From Fragilaria crotonensis (Eukaryota > Bacillariophyta > Fragilariophyceae > Fragilariales > Fragilariaceae): a stretch of 18,102 bases of DNA. Made by a program: the position numbers and the translations under genes. Position 1 is the stretch's first letter, and every line of letters begins with the position of its first letter. Under the pieces are notes generated by a model that worked only from the letters and a program-made list of their open reading frames with translations, searched no databases and was not told the DNA's origin. Location of the stretch: contig JAKSYS010000848.1 of assembly GCA_022925895.1 (NCBI GenBank), positions 1-18,102 on the forward strand, written 5' to 3'. Positions 9,153 through 17,889 of this stretch are shown piece after piece.

Positions 9153-10321
9153 TCACAATTCTGTATTCTTGCCGTTGAGCGGGGCGATGGTTGGAGCATT
9201 TGTCAAGGTACCAACAGGTTCTCCGACGGACCTGACACCCGCATAAAAGGAAACAATGGCTACCATCACCAATTGAACAAATAAGACGACTAGAGATCCC
9301 TTCCTTCCGGCAGATGAGGCTGCGCCTGGGGTCAATCGATCAGTGGTTCCTCTGGATGCAATCTCTCTGTTCAAATCTCTCTTTGTCTGTTCCAAAGTGT
9401 TGTTGAGAATATCTCTCTCGGCCGTCAGATTGACACTAAACGATACCAACTCATCGTATTTCCTTCGCAGGGACGAAACTTCTTGGAACATTTGTTCCGG
9501 CGTCATGTTCTCCATCTGCGCCAGAGTCGTGTCGTGCGGCCTGATGGGAGTATTGGTCGGCGCAGCCCCAGTCTCCGAGACGGCATGACGCACGTGAAGT
9601 TTCTTGTTGTAGACTGGCTGCGTGCTCCCGGATGTAATGGTATTCCACATGGTCGTCAAGGCTTCTGACAACTCCTTGGCCGACTGAACCGCAGCATCTC
9701 CCGTTTGTCCCGCAGCATTTGCCTTATCTTCCGAGTATCTCTTTGCGAAATCCATAGATACAGCACAAGATTGGACAAGGAACTTGTCCTTTGAGTGCTC
9801 CAAGGCAGACTGGCCAAGACGATCATACGACTGCAACAAGACTTGCTTATCCTTTTCCACCAACAAAATCGAAATTGTTTCCGACCCATGAGGAGCAATC
9901 AATCCTTGGTTAGGGCGAACAAGATAACGGCGAGGCTGCGTTGTTTTCACCTGCGATGCGGTGGGTGAGTCATGTGCGCGCGCGCAACAACAGAGGAGGA
10001 GGAGGAACAATCACACAATAATTGACTCAAGAGGTTCTTATCACACCTGAATCACGGAGAAACAAGGCAGCCATGGCAAAATACCGTTCAGCGTAGACGG
10101 AGTATGGACTTCTACGACCGTCGACACTACCAGGTACCAGTTGATCCGCTCAGCTCCACGATGCAATGACGACAACTTACCTTGAATGCCAAATACTCAT
10201 CGGTATTTCCAGGATGATGCAAGGTCATGGTGACTCGTGAGTTAACATCGCTGCTTCGCGAAAGGCTGAACGTCAACTCCGTTTCAGGAGTTACATCTAG
10301 AGCATGAGGAGGATTCGACAT
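9153..10321 (-). CDS. VAP-family protein (MSP domain, coiled coil, C-terminal anchor), two exons
   Basis: Exon 1 is 10321-10181 and exon 2 is 9950-9153. The 230-bp intron (AAG|GTAAGT...GCATCGCAG) falls between Lys47 and Val48 and restores the signature AFK-VKTTQPRRYLVRPN. The product is 312 residues. VAP proteins are ER tail-anchored receptors that bind FFAT-motif proteins at membrane contact sites. The MSP domain covers about residues 6-125 (DVTPETELTF, LAFKVKTT, RYLVRPNQGLIAP, KDKFLVQS). Then come a linker, a coiled coil (about 200-250, MTPEQMFQEVSSLRRKYDEL onward) and a membrane segment at about 266-286 (LVVLFVQLVMVAIVSFYAG). About 26 residues follow the anchor, longer than in animal VAPs. 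The central KxKTT...RPN core is intact, so FFAT binding is plausible. The start context CAACCATGTCG and the clean splice make the model solid. Confidence 0.9.
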
Positions 10322-10395
10322 GGTTGTTGTGTATGATTCACATGAAATCTGCTCATATACAATTTATGTGCGTTGATACGTGTTCACACTTCACA

Positions 10396-11012
10396 CGTCG
10401 TACAATGTACAATACTCCAGTACTGGACTGAGACGGTGCTTTGCACCAGATATGTACGTACAGTACCTGGTATTACCTGGTACCAGGTACTGTACCAGGT
10501 ACTCCTACTTAGGATGACGAGCGGCGCGCTTTTTCAAAAGAGTTGCCAGGAGTGTATATGACATAGAACGATACGGGGAGTACTCGTGGTATTAATACAC
10601 TAATACCCAAGTCATAAGTCAGGTACGTCTATCTGGTATGAACATACCTGGTACCTGGTACAGCGTACTGTACTCGGAGCTCGGAGTACTCCAGAACAGT
10701 ACCAGGTACTGGTCCCAGGTACAACTACTGGGTTCACGGATATTGGTACTGTACCGGAGTACTGTGGGTACCACAGGTACTTGTACTGCAAATTTGGTAT
10801 GGTCGAACGGTACCAGGTACTGTACGCCCTCCGTACGATTTGGTAATCCCGAATCCCGACTCCCGACTCCCCGATGGGTCGACGGGCAGATGGGGTGTCC
10901 CCTTTGATCTTACTGGCGTGGAAGGTACAGTACCAAGTAATGGAGTAGCATGTACAGTGTACAGTACCAGGTGTCTTTCATATGTGTACTGTATATGACA
11001 CGTACTGGAGTA
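10396..11012. repeat. GTAC-saturated palindromic spacer
   Basis: I count about 38 GTAC tetranucleotides in roughly 617 bases, where about 2-3 are expected by chance. They sit inside recurring words such as GGTACCAGGTACTGTACC, CCAGTACTGG and CGGAGTACT, many of them self-complementary. No fixed repeat unit or period is obvious. The block lies between the 5' end of the VAP gene and the 3' end of the secreted-protein gene. Open frames here have repetitive, Tyr/Val/Leu-type translations and are not real genes. Confidence 0.85.
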
Positions 11013-11188
11013 CATCAAAATCTGTGTTACTGTGTTGTCGCTTTTGTTCTGACGACCAAAAGCTATATGACAAAAGGCCGAAGGCTCCATACGAACGACG
11101 CACTGTTTTAGCTCGAATCCACCGAAGAATGTAGCTACAAGCGATGGAAGGGAGTCCCATGGAAGTATGCATCAAGACATGACATAGT

Positions 11189-11896
11189 CTAAGGACTTAC
11201 GATGCGTTGCACCCACGAAAAGTCCGGAGCGACATTTGTGAAATTCAGACCCCAATCCACAGGTTGATCACTCGTAATCGATGCACCCGAAATAACTTGG
11301 AATGCCTTGAAATCCTGTTGACTTGTCAAGGTGGCGACAAGATTGTCATTGAAGCTGGAGATCGCGGATGCTTGCAAATCGCGACGACGAAAATGCTTCT
11401 CCAATTTTCTCCTTGCACCATCGTTTTTCAACAAAGTGGCGGACCCGCCGCAGTTATTACATCGTCCGGTTGCAATGTAACTGTTAAGCAATGAATACCT
11501 TAACCCATAAGTCGCCAGCTCGCGATTGTTGCCTTTTGCGATCGTGAGTGACTGATCGTTCAAAATGACAGAGTTCAGGACCAGATTGGTAGTAGTATCA
11601 CAACCAATATCTGAATTGTAAGTATCTCGAATCGAATTCTGGAGAAAGGCAACTGCATCAACATCATTCACATCGAATTTTTCCTCCGGTCCAGTGTATG
11701 CAATGTAAAATGTTGATTCAAATGTCTCCGTATCATCGTGTCGTTCTTTGTCTCTTTTGTGTCCTTTATGGAAATCTTGGCTTCCATTAGTATCACTTGC
11801 ATCGCAGATGGAAACCTGGGTTGTTGACTTGACAGCTTCGACCAGGTTGCTCGAGAAGCACCTGGAGACGACGAGGAATGAAAGAATCTTTACCAT
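11189..11896 (-). CDS. Uncharacterised protein with N-terminal signal peptide
   Basis: The 235-residue frame begins MVKILSFLVVSRCFSSNLVEA, a plausible signal peptide (hydrophobic core at about 4-11, possible cleavage after residue 21), so it may enter the secretory pathway. The mature part has a His/Lys/Asp-rich stretch (about 42-56), then DAVAFLQNSIRDTYN...CDTTTNLVL. That pattern loosely recalls uncharacterised diatom proteins with an E-x-x-F-x-x-x-YN...CD motif. It also has a CNNCGG pair and a basic KLEKHFRRRDLQ segment. I do not recognise a domain. The 3' end is uncertain: ATC|GTAAGT (donor at 11200) lies four codons before the stop, so the last exon may be further down. A candidate acceptor TTGTAG near 11135 would add only a few residues before a stop. 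No transmembrane segment other than the signal is visible. Confidence 0.6.
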   Translation of the reverse strand: MVKILSFLVVSRCFSSNLVEAVKSTTQVSICDASDTNGSQDFHKGHKRDKERHDDTETFESTFYIAYTGPEEKFDVNDVDAVAFLQNSIRDTYNSDIGCDTTTNLVLNSVILNDQSLTIAKGNNRELATYGLRYSLLNSYIATGRCNNCGGSATLLKNDGARRKLEKHFRRRDLQASAISSFNDNLVATLTSQQDFKAFQVISGASITSDQPVDWGLNFTNVAPDFSWVQRIVSP

Positions 11897-12932
11897 TGTG
11901 TTGTAGTGGAGTACAAACTTGGTTGTATGTTTGGTTCGAAGCTCTGCCGACGCGTGATTTTCAAGTTATGAAAATGTTCCATGTTCTCCACATAGGATTG
12001 GATACCGTGATTGTCTTCGCACCTGGTAGTTCTCAATCGTTGATCGTGTGAAGGAGATTTGGCCGACGTCTCAACAGACACGAAACTCCGAATAGAATGA
12101 CTCCCAGTACCAGAATGAATATACATGACGACTATTATTAGGTAACAAAGACAATACTATGTGTGATAGTCCATTGAAGTGGTAGGGACATCTAGTTGTC
12201 TGCAAGCTCCCCTAGGCATTTTCTTTGACGAAGCAGACATTTGATACTTGATACCTGGTACCGTGATCGGCATTATGAAGTGCTATCACAACATCTGGTT
12301 ATTCGTGAAAATCGTCTAATCGTCGAATCAAATTAATAATTATTCATTCATACATATTATAATACCATTCACACACGTGTTTGCCCACACAAAATATATC
12401 ACAGTCCTGCTCCCAACAGGAGCTGTTTAGACCACTGTCCCGATTCTCGATTCTTCTTCGTAGAAAGACGGACACTGGAGTATGTGCTGTACATTGTATG
12501 CATTGGTATGCATACAGTGTCATGGCTTGGTTGCATGGATCCTTGTACTGGATGCTCGTCAGAGCTCAGAGTACCAGTATGAACATACATATATACTACA
12601 TCTAAAATGTACATGTACTTGTACTATATAGAAAAAAATTTGGAGATTCTGTATTGTAGCGTTGCCTGCAGTACTATAGCGCGACTGTCCGGAGTCCTGG
12701 CAGTACATTACCAGGTACTTGTACTCGTACTCTTGTACCAGCAGGGAGCTCAAGTTCGAACTCAGAGCTCAACCGTGTCTGTCGTATGTCATGCTACACA
12801 ACCTCTTAAATGATCTCCTACGACAACCACGGAACCGAAAGGTTCATGTGGTGCAAAACAGCAGTTGACTCGGCTTTGTGACACCTACATCGATTGATAA
12901 AATTGCGCTGCCAGGGCATTTCGTTTTCAATC
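11897..12932. other. Spacer between divergent genes
   Basis: This lies between the 5' ends of the secreted-protein gene (-) and the unknown gene (+) and should hold both promoters. I see no gene. It contains an AT-rich stretch (about 12325-12365) and a GTAC-rich patch (about 12600-12740). No specific promoter element can be called with confidence. Confidence 0.5.
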
Positions 12933-13595
12933 ATGGCGACTAAGATTTTGCCGATTGTCAAGAAACGAAAGACTGAAAACGGCGTAAAAGTGAAAGTCGA
13001 GGAAACGAAGCCTTCCTTCATCGAGGGTTTCGAGCCACTGTCCCTAAAAGACATTCAAACTGGTATCCGCGAGCTTTGCACTCGCATTCCTGACGTTCCA
13101 GAAAGTCCAGCCCTTGATCCAACTGATGAGAAAGCCGTTCTTGCATGGGCGTCAAAACTTCAAGCGGTGATTGAAGAATTCAATCTGCTCCTGTGTTGCA
13201 TATCGGCAGCAACCTACAAGTGGGGATCAGAACGCAGTGGCGCAGCCGACCAACACTTGAACATTTTGTCCGCAGAATTGGGAACCTCCCAAGATCAGAT
13301 ATCCTCCGCCGTCATTCCGCGCTTGAACAACGTATTGGCTCCAGTTGTGGATTTGGTGGTGGACAAAATCGTCATCTCCAAAGAAGGAGACACAGAAGTG
13401 AAGCAAAATGTCTACACGAGGCAACATGTGGACCCAGAATTTATGCTCTTGTGTCGGAGTATTCTGTGCCGCAATGCTAAACTACTGCGTCAAGTTTGTT
13501 TGGCAAATTTTCACAAGATTTATTGTGTGATTTCCGACTATTTGACGGCGCTGGAATCAGATGGCGACAATGATGCCCGAGGTTTTTCCTACTAG
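12933..13595 (+). CDS. Conserved-looking protein of unknown function
   Basis: The frame gives 220 residues from ATG 12933 (context ATCATGGCG). The frame is open to 12894, but the upstream bases look non-coding. The start MATKILPIVKKRKTENGVKVKVEE is basic and could be a nuclear signal. The rest is regular, mostly helical-looking sequence with normal codon use: PLSLKDIQTGIRELCTRIPD, a helix AWASKLQAVIEEFNLLLCCI (71-90), VIPRLNNVLAPVVDLVVDKI (127-146) and a Cys-rich helix CRSILCRNAKLLRQVCLANF (174-193). There is no signal peptide, and the hydrophobic helices look amphipathic rather than membrane-spanning. I recognise no domain or catalytic motif. It converges on the sirtuin gene with about 110 bp between the stops. 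That it is a real gene is likely; its function is unknown. Confidence 0.72.
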   Translation: MATKILPIVKKRKTENGVKVKVEETKPSFIEGFEPLSLKDIQTGIRELCTRIPDVPESPALDPTDEKAVLAWASKLQAVIEEFNLLLCCISAATYKWGSERSGAADQHLNILSAELGTSQDQISSAVIPRLNNVLAPVVDLVVDKIVISKEGDTEVKQNVYTRQHVDPEFMLLCRSILCRNAKLLRQVCLANFHKIYCVISDYLTALESDGDNDARGFSY

Positions 13596-13705
13596 ACAGT
13601 TATATAGGAACAAGTATGTCCGCTACATGGAACCACTGACTCTACTCTCATGACAGCTCTCGTGAAGAAAGTTTTAATTCTCTTTATAGGTTCATTTCCC
13701 CATTC

Positions 13706-14734
13706 TTATAACACCGTCTCCGTAGAAGCGCCAGCCAGGAACTGCAGTTCCTCCTGGACATCCTCCACCAGTCGTGGCAGTGTTTCATCACTTTTGCCAA
13801 CAATATTCTCAACATTGAGTCTCACACTGGGTTCCAACACATCGGCGGTATTAAAATTAAAGACTGGAAGGCCATGTTCCCGCGCATGGTCCAATGCCAC
13901 TCCTGTTATTGTAACGTTGAAGGAGGTCCCGACGAACACGAGCACCGCGGCGTTGGCGAGAAGCGTTTCCATTTCTTCAAAACGATAAAAGTCGTGGGAA
14001 TGGTAGCCCTCATCAAACAATAGTGCCTGCGGAGGAACTGGACTTCGACAACTAGGACAGAGCGGCGGTGAATCCAACGTAGTTGCTCCATTAACCAGTG
14101 CTTGTCTCACAGACGGTGGTTCAATCGCATCCAACGGAATCGAGTCGATGAGTTGATAGCGACACAGTGATCTTGATGCATTTTTCTCAGGACGATTCTC
14201 ATCCGTAACGTCCAGGTTCTGAATTGCCTTTCTCAAAGCGCGACTCTTGCGTCGGTGGCCCAAATGAACCAACCGATGATCATCCTCGTCTGAATCTGAA
14301 TCTGTGTCCGAGTCTTCTTCTGGTATACATTTGTACAGTCCCAGCCTCCCATGCGCTTCGACAACGATGCCTTTCTGTAAGCCATCAACATTCTGAGTAA
14401 TGACATGACAACTATCAGGAAACATTTCTTGAAGTTTCTGCAATGCCGCATGACCTTGATTCGGTTCGTATGTTTTGGTCGTCGTTCCAAAGTGGGGCAA
14501 CCAAAATTCATTGTACCACTCTAGTGGATTCTTGCGAAAACTGGCACGAGTGGCAGTCTTCCAAATAACTTCTTCCCATAGACCTGATGATCCACGAAAG
14601 GGTCGGACACCGGATGATACACTCAGTCCTGCACCCGTAATGATGACAACTTGTTCGCCGCGAACCAAATGTGCAGCAAGACGTTTGGATGATTGTCCGC
14701 GTTGAGATCGTCGTCGTTTGCGAGAAGGAGACAT
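13706..14734 (-). CDS. Sirtuin (SIR2-family NAD-dependent protein deacylase)
   Basis: The 342-residue protein has the sirtuin landmarks in order: GAGLSVSSGVRPFRG (34-48), a SSGLWEE helix (49-55), GHAALQKL (94-101), TQNVDGL (113-119; Asn115, Asp117), catalytic His128 in EAHGRL, CPSC (226-229), FVGTSFNV (267-274) and VFNFN (291-295). These enzymes remove acyl groups from lysines using NAD+. The PFRG-SSGLWEE loop resembles the CobB/SIRT5 type (TFR...GLWEE), but the YxxR acyl-selectivity pair reads Y74-N-E-F77, so the Arg is missing. The zinc site is odd: Cys136 and Cys191 are separated by an insertion with an acidic tract (DSDTDSDSDEDD, 141-152) where CxxC is usual; only Cys226/Cys229 form a normal pair. 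The N-terminal SRKRRRSQRGQSSKR suggests nuclear import. No introns are needed. Confidence 0.9.
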   Translation of the reverse strand: MSPSRKRRRSQRGQSSKRLAAHLVRGEQVVIITGAGLSVSSGVRPFRGSSGLWEEVIWKTATRASFRKNPLEWYNEFWLPHFGTTTKTYEPNQGHAALQKLQEMFPDSCHVITQNVDGLQKGIVVEAHGRLGLYKCIPEEDSDTDSDSDEDDHRLVHLGHRRKSRALRKAIQNLDVTDENRPEKNASRSLCRYQLIDSIPLDAIEPPSVRQALVNGATTLDSPPLCPSCRSPVPPQALLFDEGYHSHDFYRFEEMETLLANAAVLVFVGTSFNVTITGVALDHAREHGLPVFNFNTADVLEPSVRLNVENIVGKSDETLPRLVEDVQEELQFLAGASTETVL

Positions 14735-15200
14735 TATATTGGGGGATTGATGATGAATGTTGTTGATGTATTTGTGCTTTTGGAGGTAGGAATCAGTGAG
14801 TTGGTGGTTGTCGGAATGATGGGAATCGTTTTCAATTGGTTCATGTATTTGGCAGTATAATAATACTCATGTGCACATCACACTAGATGACAGCTTTTAT
14901 AGAGAGTGGAGCGCTTCGGTCGAAGTTCTGATCTCTCGTTTTAGATTCTTCGTCAAACATCACAAAAACACACGATTTGTTCGGACATCGACGTGTCGCT
15001 TTTCGGAATCATTGGCGCACACATGTGCTACCCGTCGGATGTCGGATGTCACGGGGTGACAGATGACTGCGACAGTGAATCTGTGATGTACTATGTCACT
15101 ATGTCCTATGTACTACTACATACTACAGTACAAGCTACACGTACCGGTACAATGTAGTCATACGTCATATTGTCAAGTACTACAGTACGTCGGATGAATA
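14735..15200. other. Spacer upstream of the sirtuin gene
   Basis: It presumably holds the sirtuin promoter and 5' UTR. No gene is supported. A GTAC/TACTAC-rich patch fills about 15085-15200. Confidence 0.5.
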
Positions 15201-15488
15201 CTAAAATATACTCCTGTACTTGTATTGCTGCTGAACGATAGGAGTGATACCCTCGGCGATCGCCAATTGCTTGTTCACCTGGAAGTCAAAGTAACCACTG
15301 ATGAACTCGTTGTGTTGTTGGAAAAGAGATCCACATTCTTGCCCCACCAAAAATGGACTGTGAACACAACTTTGATGTAGGGAACGCAGAATTGGACCGG
15401 ATACGCAAACAGATGGCTTGTTGGCCTCGGATCTCAGAGATCTGGCCGAGATACGTTTATGGTTGTTGTAGCGCGAAACCAGGTATCC
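15201..15488 (-). pseudogene. Coding-like open frame without an ATG (exon or gene fragment)
   Basis: A 95-codon minus-strand frame is open between an upstream in-frame TGA and the TAG at 15203-15201. Its translation contains FLVGQECGSLFQQHNEFISG (20 residues), then YFDFQVNKQLAIAEGITPIV. This has ordinary composition and codon choice, unlike the Cys/Ser/Arg-rich shadow frames nearby. It has no Met, so it would have to be the last exon of a spliced gene whose earlier exons lie at higher coordinates, or a broken remnant. I recognise no family. The plus strand over the same bases (15353-15547) also has an open frame, but its translation looks less natural. Confidence 0.3.
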
Positions 15489-15548
15489 TCATTTGTTTCC
15501 CAGCTGACAGCGAAGGAATGTCGGTTGGCTATCTCCATTGGTCTTAAA

Positions 15549-15559
15549 AAGGGGGGGGG
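15549..15559 (+). repeat. Nine-G homopolymer
   Basis: A run of nine Gs at 15551-15559 follows five As. It lies in the middle of the unresolved 15201-16306 region and is a likely site of length variation or sequence error. Confidence 0.8.
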
Positions 15560-15589
15560 TTGAGGCCCCATGTTCATAAAAAAAGGTGG

Positions 15590-16306
15590 ATTATGGTCCT
15601 TTGTGATTGTCGACTTGCAGTCGCTAAAAATTGCGGCATCGTCACTGTTATTCCGAAGTCATGCGGCGAAGCCCAAACGACGACGGAAAAATTTGACAAT
15701 GCGAACGTGATCACTTTGGACTCCGTGATTCCTCAACACCATGCAACTCCAACTAAGCTGCAGAAAAGTCTTCAAAACGTTTGATGGCTACCAGTCGCTA
15801 CCCCCCGTCCGTATCTGCTGTGCATGCACTGAGAGAGGGATGATGATGAATTCGATGCTGAAACCAGAAACGGGACAACAACTCGTCGATGCATGCATGT
15901 CTTCCTTCCCCGTCAAGCTGTTGGGCCTCGCTTCTCCGCATCTTCTCTCCATATTGAAAAATGGAAGAGGAGAACGGCGGATTATCCTCCTTTGACCGTG
16001 AGATGGAAGGAATTTTGGCGCACTGGGGTGCTTCTGACCACATCCATAGCATCGGACTCAATTGAGTTCGAGATTGAAGATAGCCTGACAGTGGATCACC
16101 ATTTGGAACAGATTGAGGGCTGGCGATGCTATATGAATGATATCGTAGTAGGACTCTAAAATGTCTTCTCAAGAGATGCAGCACCACACGACGATCTCAT
16201 TGAAGATGACGTGGACATGATCTTGAAAATCGATGTTGCTCTTGACTGCGAAGAGTCATGCCTTGTTGAGTCACCGTTTGATTCCGTACCATTTCGTGAG
16301 CTTTGA
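15590..16306 (+). pseudogene. Fragmented coding-like region, probable decayed or unresolved gene
   Basis: Three plus-strand pieces look like coding sequence. The frame at 15590-15784 gives VAKNCGIVTVIPKSCGEAQ and FDNANVITLDSVIP. The frame at 15741-15995 gives ETGQQLVDACMSSFPVKLLG and LASPHLLSILKNGRGE. The frame at 15833-16306 gives DYPPLTVRWKEFWRTGVLLT and SIASDSIEFEIEDSLTVDHH, then after a single in-frame TAA (16157-16159) continues in the same frame as SRDAAPHDDLIEDDVDMILK and ends in FDSVPFREL plus a stop. The acidic, open continuation after the TAA suggests a nonsense mutation. I could not find a set of GT-AG introns that joins the pieces convincingly, and no family is recognised. Confidence 0.35.
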
Positions 16307-16309
16307 ATA

Positions 16310-16654
16310 GAGAAGCAAACGTAACTCATTCCTTCATTGCGAGATAGATTCGTTGCTTGAGCGTTAACAGGAACTGTAGTAGGTTAAATGGTTGATAATT
16401 GATATGCTGTCCTACATAGGACAGACAACGACAGGTGAGTGTAAGATATGGATATTAATAGAAGGCTTATCTTGAAGAGCGTTCACCCGACTCCTGCGTC
16501 TATTCGTTGGTAGTGCGGATCGAGAAAGAATCATTTTTCCGTCGAGGAAAAGCCTGGGATCACAGAGGTCAAGATCACAGCTGCGGAGATGCCCGCCACG
16601 GCGTCAACAAATATGAAACATACAATTGGCTATTCGCGGACAGCCTTGGACCAA
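16310..16654. other. Spacer without a recognisable gene
   Basis: This runs from the end of the fragmented region to the 33-bp repeat array. A plus-strand open frame begins at 16507 and runs through the repeats, but nothing in it matches a known protein. Confidence 0.4.
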
Positions 16655-16753
16655 GCGACCATTTGATGCACGGCTGGCATAAATTCTGCAACCATTTGAT
16701 GCACGGCGTTCATACACTCTGCGACCATTTGATGCATGGCATCAATATGATTG
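16655..16753. repeat. Three 33-bp tandem repeats
   Basis: Units at 16655-16687, 16688-16720 and 16721-16753 share a near-invariant 20-base half, GC(G/A)ACCATTTGATGCA(C/T)GGC, followed by a variable 13-base half. The period is a multiple of three; on the plus strand it reads as (D/N)HLMHG plus five variable residues, inside an open frame 16507-16857. The array ends 45 bp downstream of the DUF6824 stop on the other strand, so it may lie in that gene's 3' UTR. Confidence 0.85.
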
Positions 16754-16797
16754 CGATGGAGGTATCGTCTCTGTTTCGTATCATTGCCGTATTAATC

Positions 16798-17889
16798 TCA
16801 AGGAAGGCTACCAAACCAGCGACAAATGCTCTGTCCATCGTAGAGCGGGAACCATAATGATTGAGGTGGTTCATCAACTGGGAAATCGCCAACAGAGTCG
16901 TCATAAAAGAGGTCTGCGCACTTGTTTAAAGCCACACCCACAGCATCCTCAACATTGTTATCATCGATTGCGCCGTCTCCTGGTGAGACGCTGGTGTCGT
17001 CCCTCCCTTGTTCAGATTTCTCCAGCCTACCTTCCGTCTCGGAGTTACAGAAGGAGACGGGTAGAGCATGCCATGGCTCCATTATACTCTTGACATCGCC
17101 AACGCTATCCCAATGCTCGAAAACTTCTTCAACCTTGCGGTCAAAAAGGGACATTTCTGAATCGTCGCTTCCCTCATGAATATCAGATACCGAGTTGGAA
17201 GGCACCAAAGGTGTGAGACTTTCGTGCAACAGCTTTACTGCTGTGGCATCGCGTGGAAGGTCCATACCCATGGTCATCACGGTAGTGTTGTCCGGCTTTT
17301 CACTGCGCACGTCCATCGTGGTGTTGACTTCTCCAGTTACGACTGTCGTCACCTGGTCTGCTGACATTTGCGTTGTAATGGCAGGACGAAAGTTCTTCCA
17401 AAGCACCTTGCCGTTGCCTCCATTTTTATCAGCCGCGAGACGTGCATCGCGAAGCCCATGACCCACCTTTTTCTCGATAATCTTTGAAGGCGCTTCCACC
17501 CAGGAACCATCCAAAGATTGATGGAGAAAACGACAACCCTTCGCCTGAAGCAGGGCAATTATCAGCTTGACCAATGCTGACTTGTACCCCCGCAGAGTTG
17601 TATTCTTGTAATAGATCGCGTGTTCCTTCACCACTTTGCGAAGCAACCTATTGCCTGGGTTGTTGTAGAATGCAGGACCTCGTCCAAGCATAATGTCGGT
17701 CGGTTGGATCAAAGCCATGTGTTGAGCATCCGGTCCAATGGAGCACCGCCCCTCAAAGGCGCCTTCACAAACCATTGGAGGGAGAGCAATCGGATTCATC
17801 CTTTCGAATGCTGCAAATGAAAGGCGTTTGTTTCGCGGACTCTCCGAGCTTCTTCTATCAAGGGCAACAAAAGCGACAAAATGTGGCAA
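16798..17889 (-). CDS. DUF6824-domain protein (diatom family)
   Basis: The 363-residue protein has a DUF6824-like domain at about residues 62-150: PTDIMLGRGPAFYNNPGNRL, then LRKVVKEHAIYY, KSALVKLIIALLQAKGCRFL, GSWVEAPSKIIEKKV and GHGLRDAR. This domain is abundant in diatoms. Its exact role is not established, although members are often suspected of nuclear or DNA-related functions. The C-terminal half is acidic and Ser/Thr-rich (for example EGSDDSEMSLFDRKVEEVFE), as in many regulatory proteins. The start is uncertain. Met1 is at 17889, but Met31 (codon 17799-17797) lies just upstream of the domain, and TTTCATTTGCAG immediately before it looks like a 3' splice site, so the first 30 residues may be intronic. 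The family call is good; the function is open. Confidence 0.82.
   Translation of the reverse strand: MPHFVAFVALDRRSSESPRNKRLSFAAFERMNPIALPPMVCEGAFEGRCSIGPDAQHMALIQPTDIMLGRGPAFYNNPGNRLLRKVVKEHAIYYKNTTLRGYKSALVKLIIALLQAKGCRFLHQSLDGSWVEAPSKIIEKKVGHGLRDARLAADKNGGNGKVLWKNFRPAITTQMSADQVTTVVTGEVNTTMDVRSEKPDNTTVMTMGMDLPRDATAVKLLHESLTPLVPSNSVSDIHEGSDDSEMSLFDRKVEEVFEHWDSVGDVKSIMEPWHALPVSFCNSETEGRLEKSEQGRDDTSVSPGDGAIDDNNVEDAVGVALNKCADLFYDDSVGDFPVDEPPQSLWFPLYDGQSICRWFGSLP

Noticed and set aside
10638-11090. Open frames on both strands inside the GTAC block
   Set aside because: They exist only because GTAC words rarely form stops. The translations are repetitive (VLYSEL, YQVL types).
11100-11125. TTCGAATCC-like string suggestive of a tRNA T-arm
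   Set aside because: I could not find matching acceptor, D-arm and anticodon stems around it.
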